DNA of 64,000 bases from an uncultured Porphyromonadaceae bacterium (GTDB taxonomy: Bacteria > Bacteroidota > Bacteroidia > Bacteroidales > Barnesiellaceae). This document shows, piece after piece, positions 61,650-64,000 of this stretch. The stretch covers positions 121,201 through 185,200 of the forward strand of contig UPYI01000007.1 of assembly GCA_900538555.1 (NCBI GenBank). Direction: 5' to 3'. Position 1 is the stretch's first letter; every line of letters starts with the position of its first letter. The notes under the pieces are model-generated. The model worked only from the letters and a program-made list of their open reading frames with translations. It ran no database searches and had not been told where the DNA came from. Position numbers and translations under genes: made by a program.

Positions 61650-63079
61650 TACTTTAATTCAAATATTGGCATGGGTTTAGAGAAGGAACTTTCACGGTCG
61701 ATGTTTGCACATTGACGCCGAATAATATCCCTACGATGAACAGCAGGTTTCATGCAATAAGTATAGAACTCAGCGATATCCATGTCCTCCTTTTTGAGAA
61801 TATGTGGAAACAGCAACTTCATATAGGCTGAGGCGATACGCTTTACGGCTTTTAGGTGGCGCATATCAGCACCTTCTGGAACTGCGATAGATTGATTTAC
61901 AATTGTAGCATATTCCGTTGAGGTTCTAAGTTGGTGGAGGACCTCCGAGAAGAATTCCACGTTCAAAGTCCAATCACACAGCGCCATGTCATTGGTAATG
62001 CGCGGGAGTAACCATCCTTCTATGAACCCGTGAAATCGGTCGAGAAGAGCAGATTCCTTAAATGCCTCCGGAAGTTCTTCTACATAGTTATCGGACATTG
62101 GAAAACCATCTTCCGATAAAGGGATATTGCCAAGAAGAATCAGACCGCACTCAGACATAAATTCGTAATTATCAACATTAGTCTTACCATACTCGAGATA
62201 GTTCTTAAGGATAGAGCGCATCTCCATGGTATCGGTAAACGTAATTGACTGAATTTCATCAAGTGCCACAAGGTCATGATGGAGCATAATTCCTGGTGTC
62301 TTGCGTGACTTGTCATAAAAGAGTTTGGCACGTGAGACCTTACCGCCACCAATTAGCCAAACGAACTTTGACAAATTACCGAAAACATAAGATTTACCAG
62401 TACCCTTGGGTGCTAGTTCTATCAAATTTAGACGTGGCTCGATGAACGGCAATAAACGTGCCAAGAACTCCAGCTTTTGAGTTTTGCCCGAAAAAGCAGA
62501 CGGGGTGTACTCCATAGCCGAGATAAGCACATCAATCCATTCATCGGTGGTAAATTTCTTACGACATTCCCTGAATGAATTGAGATCCAGACGTTCGAGC
62601 GGACGAAAAGGTTTATATTTAGACATTTCAATATAACCCTTCTCCTTATCCTGCGGTGGAATATAAACAAGCTTAATGATACCCCACTTTTCTCCATCGA
62701 TTAAATCATCGGGATTTTGTTCTACTATGTACTGCGGGATTTTGGTGTCCGCCATCTTTATACCCATTTCTGGGATTTGGAATTGTGTTTTGTTCTTGGC
62801 GATGTTTGTACTTACCTCGAAGCGAGTTAACAGAGTTATAACATCTCCTTGCATAAGGCGACTCCGAATAGCATTTGGATTGAGTGGGATGTGTTCGTCG
62901 AGAAATTTTACAAGAGCATCACGGCGAAGTACCCCGTTAGAGTCAATATGTGTGGCTATCAGATAGTCCTTTACGAAAGACGGCAGATTGCGTCCAACGA
63001 ATACTTCATTGTTGGCGGGATTCTTATAGACAGCGGATTCTCTGAAAACCTGTCTGATTTTATCTCCTATTTCACTCAT
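61649..63079 (-). CDS. brxL: BrxL-like AAA+ ATPase (short form, no Lon protease domain)
   Basis: 476 aa. An N-terminal DNA-binding-like part (1-165) precedes the AAA+ domain: Walker A LAPKGTGKS (222-230), Walker B HDLVALDEIQ (268-277), sensor 1 region CGLILLGNIP. This matches the TIGR02688/BrxL family. BREX type I BrxL has about 680 aa with a Lon-like domain; this protein ends after the AAA+ part, like the short forms. BrxL rings bind DNA and act in phage restriction. It overlaps the 592-aa gene by 1 nt and lies 2 bp after the partial gene, so all are translated from one mRNA. Confidence 0.82.
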   Translation of the reverse strand: MSEIGDKIRQVFRESAVYKNPANNEVFVGRNLPSFVKDYLIATHIDSNGVLRRDALVKFLDEHIPLNPNAIRSRLMQGDVITLLTRFEVSTNIAKNKTQFQIPEMGIKMADTKIPQYIVEQNPDDLIDGEKWGIIKLVYIPPQDKEKGYIEMSKYKPFRPLERLDLNSFRECRKKFTTDEWIDVLISAMEYTPSAFSGKTQKLEFLARLLPFIEPRLNLIELAPKGTGKSYVFGNLSKFVWLIGGGKVSRAKLFYDKSRKTPGIMLHHDLVALDEIQSITFTDTMEMRSILKNYLEYGKTNVDNYEFMSECGLILLGNIPLSEDGFPMSDNYVEELPEAFKESALLDRFHGFIEGWLLPRITNDMALCDWTLNVEFFSEVLHQLRTSTEYATIVNQSIAVPEGADMRHLKAVKRIASAYMKLLFPHILKKEDMDIAEFYTYCMKPAVHRRDIIRRQCANIDRESSFSKPMPIFELK

Positions 63080-63081
63080 AA

Positions 63082-63290
63082 TTAAAAGTCATCTAAATCA
63101 AGGTCAGAGCTAAAGCCCATGCCAAAGAATTCAATTTCCAATTGTGTCGGTTTACCTCTGAAAGGAATAACTGTAATATGATGTTTGCCCTCGGTTGCAT
63201 TAGGGAAGAAGCCTTCCCACTGCATACAATGACGGGTTAGAACTATCTCTTGACCATTGAATATGACCTTAGCCGACTGAGGTACAGGAT
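63082..63290 (-). CDS. 3' end of a further cluster gene, cut by the contig junction
   Basis: Only the last ~69 codons are present, ending GMGFSSDLDLDDF-stop at 63082, 2 bp before the BrxL-like start. Earlier residues (QSAKVIFNGQEIVLTRHCMQ, HHITVIPFRGKPTQLEIEFF) form beta strands. The frame hits a stop at 63309 and no start exists, because the sequence changes organism near 63290. In BREX-related loci the gene before BrxL is often the PglZ phosphatase, and the acidic tail would fit, but the fragment is too short to decide. Confidence 0.5.
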
Positions 63291-63291
63291 T

Positions 63292-63723
63292 AAAGTTGAA
63301 AACGATTTAATTGACCAAGTTGTTAAAGGAAGCGAAGTTGAAATTCCTGAAATTTTGGTTGAAAGACAACTTGACATTTTCATGAAAGACCTTGAAATGC
63401 GCCTTTCCTATCAAGGAATTAAACTTGAAGAATACTTAGAATATGTTGGCTCTAATGTTGAAGATTTAAGAAAAGAAAGAGCAGAGCAAGCAAAAGAAAC
63501 TGTTAAAACTCGTCTTGTTTTGGAAGCGCTTGTTAAGAAAGAAAATATGGTTGTTACCGAAGCAGAACTTGACAAAGTTTTGGAAGAGACAGCTGAAAAA
63601 TATAAGAAATCTGTTGAAGACTATAAGAAATCTTTGGATAACAGAACGATTGCATACTATCAAAACGACATTTTAATGAAAAAACTCTTAGATTTCTTAA
63701 AAACAAACAACAATATAATTTAA
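63292..63723 (+). CDS. tig: trigger factor C-terminal fragment from another organism
   Basis: Partial, 5' end missing. From KVENDLIDQVVKGSEVEIP the sequence follows the trigger factor C-terminal chaperone domain (MRLSYQGIKLEEYLEYVG, VKTRLVLEALVKKENMVVTE). Trigger factor binds nascent chains at the ribosome exit. The base composition is very AT-rich with A/T-ending codons, unlike the Bacteroidales part. The first codons before KVEND read the end of the other gene and are not part of this protein. Gene order tig-clpP is that of Firmicutes. Confidence 0.8.
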   Translation, partial: KVENDLIDQVVKGSEVEIPEILVERQLDIFMKDLEMRLSYQGIKLEEYLEYVGSNVEDLRKERAEQAKETVKTRLVLEALVKKENMVVTEAELDKVLEETAEKYKKSVEDYKKSLDNRTIAYYQNDILMKKLLDFLKTNNNII

Positions 63724-63744
63724 ATTTTGGGAACAAAATAATAT

Positions 63745-63751
63745 AGAGGTG
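63745..63751 (+). promoter_or_regulatory. Shine-Dalgarno site of clpP
   Basis: AGAGGTG, five bases before the ATG at 63756. Bacteroidales genes in this window lack such sites, so it supports a foreign origin of the right end. Confidence 0.6.
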
Positions 63752-63755
63752 AAAA

Positions 63756-64000
63756 ATGTTAATTCCAATGGTTGTTGACCAAACCGCAAACGGCGAGCGC
63801 TCCTATGACATTTACTCCCGACTGCTCAATGATCGCATCGTCTTCTTGGGCAGCGCCATCGACGACGACGTCGCAAACGTCGTTATCGCGCAGCTCCTGC
63901 ACCTCGAGAGCGCCGATCCCGAGAAAGATATCTCGCTTTACATTAACTCCCCGGGAGGCAGCGTGAGCGCAGGTTTGGCCATTTACGATGCCATGCAGTT
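63756..64000 (+). CDS. clpP: ClpP protease, N-terminal part (3' end outside the window)
   Basis: 81 codons: MLIPMVVDQTANGERSYDIY, then SRLLNDRIVFLGSAIDDDVA and DISLYINSPGGSVSAGLAIY. This is the typical ClpP start; the catalytic Ser lies beyond the window. ClpP is the ATP-dependent protease core used with ClpX/ClpA. The first ~6 codons are AT-rich, from about 63775 on the codons become GC-rich (CGC, CTC, GAC), so a second junction inside the conserved N-terminal region is likely. The GC-rich part resembles clpP of Actinobacteria such as Coriobacteriia, but this is only a guess from codon use. Confidence 0.8.
   Translation, partial: MLIPMVVDQTANGERSYDIYSRLLNDRIVFLGSAIDDDVANVVIAQLLHLESADPEKDISLYINSPGGSVSAGLAIYDAMQ

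Noticed and set aside
63082..63290. assignment of the partial gene as PglZ
   Set aside because: Position before BrxL would fit, but 69 codons without a diagnostic motif cannot support it.
63292..64000. recent horizontal transfer of tig-clpP into the Bacteroidales genome
   Set aside because: Both joins cut genes in the middle, and composition changes again within clpP; chimeric assembly explains this more simply.
1..64000. tRNA or rRNA genes, for example as the island attachment site
   Set aside because: No cloverleaf-like sequence with conserved T-loop was found by eye on either strand.

Overview
The window comes from a member of the Bacteroidales, almost certainly a gut or host-associated species. 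The evidence is SusC/SusD pairs, TonB-dependent receptors, type IX secretion C-terminal domains, lipoproteins with short lipoboxes, no Shine-Dalgarno sequences, and promoters of the Bacteroidetes type (-33 TTTG, -7 TAnnTTTG). The exact genus cannot be fixed by eye. The last ~700 bp do not belong to this organism: at about 63,290 an AT-rich trigger-factor fragment begins, and at about 63,770 it passes into a GC-rich clpP start. The sequence is therefore most likely a metagenomic contig with a chimeric right end.

Layout. 0-4.2 kb: ftsB/divIC-like cell-division gene and a membrane protein, then a ResB-CcsA-cytochrome c peroxidase operon. 4.7-7.6 kb: a large secreted M16 metallopeptidase. 8-10.8 kb: a secreted protein, coaX and a FadL-like outer-membrane protein. 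11.4-23.1 kb: a strain-variable block with a SusC/SusD operon and two further lipoproteins, a C10 (streptopain-like) cysteine protease with a type IX sorting domain, and a HipBA-like toxin-antitoxin pair. 23.5-30.1 kb: lptC, a CNNM/CBS protein, a PpiD/SurA-type foldase, rlmN and pdxA. 30.1-34.6 kb: five genes that together match the Bacteroidetes inositol-lipid pathway (PgpA-like phosphatase, GtrA-like protein, CDP-alcohol phosphatidyltransferase, PAP2/AUR1-like inositol phosphorylceramide synthase, and myo-inositol-phosphate synthase). 34.8-46.4 kb: a putative metal or metal-chelate uptake region: TonB receptor, DUF4876-like lipoprotein and DUF6850-like barrel on one strand; a secreted propeller-like protein, a lipoprotein, a PepSY-associated membrane protein and an ABC exporter with a DUF4857-like partner on the other.

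46.9-63.3 kb: a mobile island. It follows a short, probably truncated BspA-type leucine-rich-repeat gene. Its core (zinc-ribbon/HTH protein, tyrosine integrase, two-TM protein, excisionase-like HTH protein, RepA-like ATPase) resembles Bacteroidales mobilizable islands, but no relaxase is visible; a decayed second RepA tail and a hairpin-rich stretch lie where mobilization genes would be expected. The cargo, all on the minus strand and AT-richer, looks like an antiphage module. It holds a gene cut off by the contig break, a short BrxL-like AAA+ ATPase, an undescribed 592-aa multidomain protein, an AlbA_2/Schlafen-type regulator, an ApeA-like HEPN gene split by a frameshift, a PLD-type nuclease candidate, and a 524-aa all-helical partner.

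Two families of intergenic repeats run through the chromosomal part. Family R1 (~60-77 bp) carries, in one subclass, a complete Bacteroidetes promoter facing the neighbouring gene; one degenerate copy has become coding sequence inside the hipA-like gene. Family R2 extends from terminator-like hairpins at gene ends.
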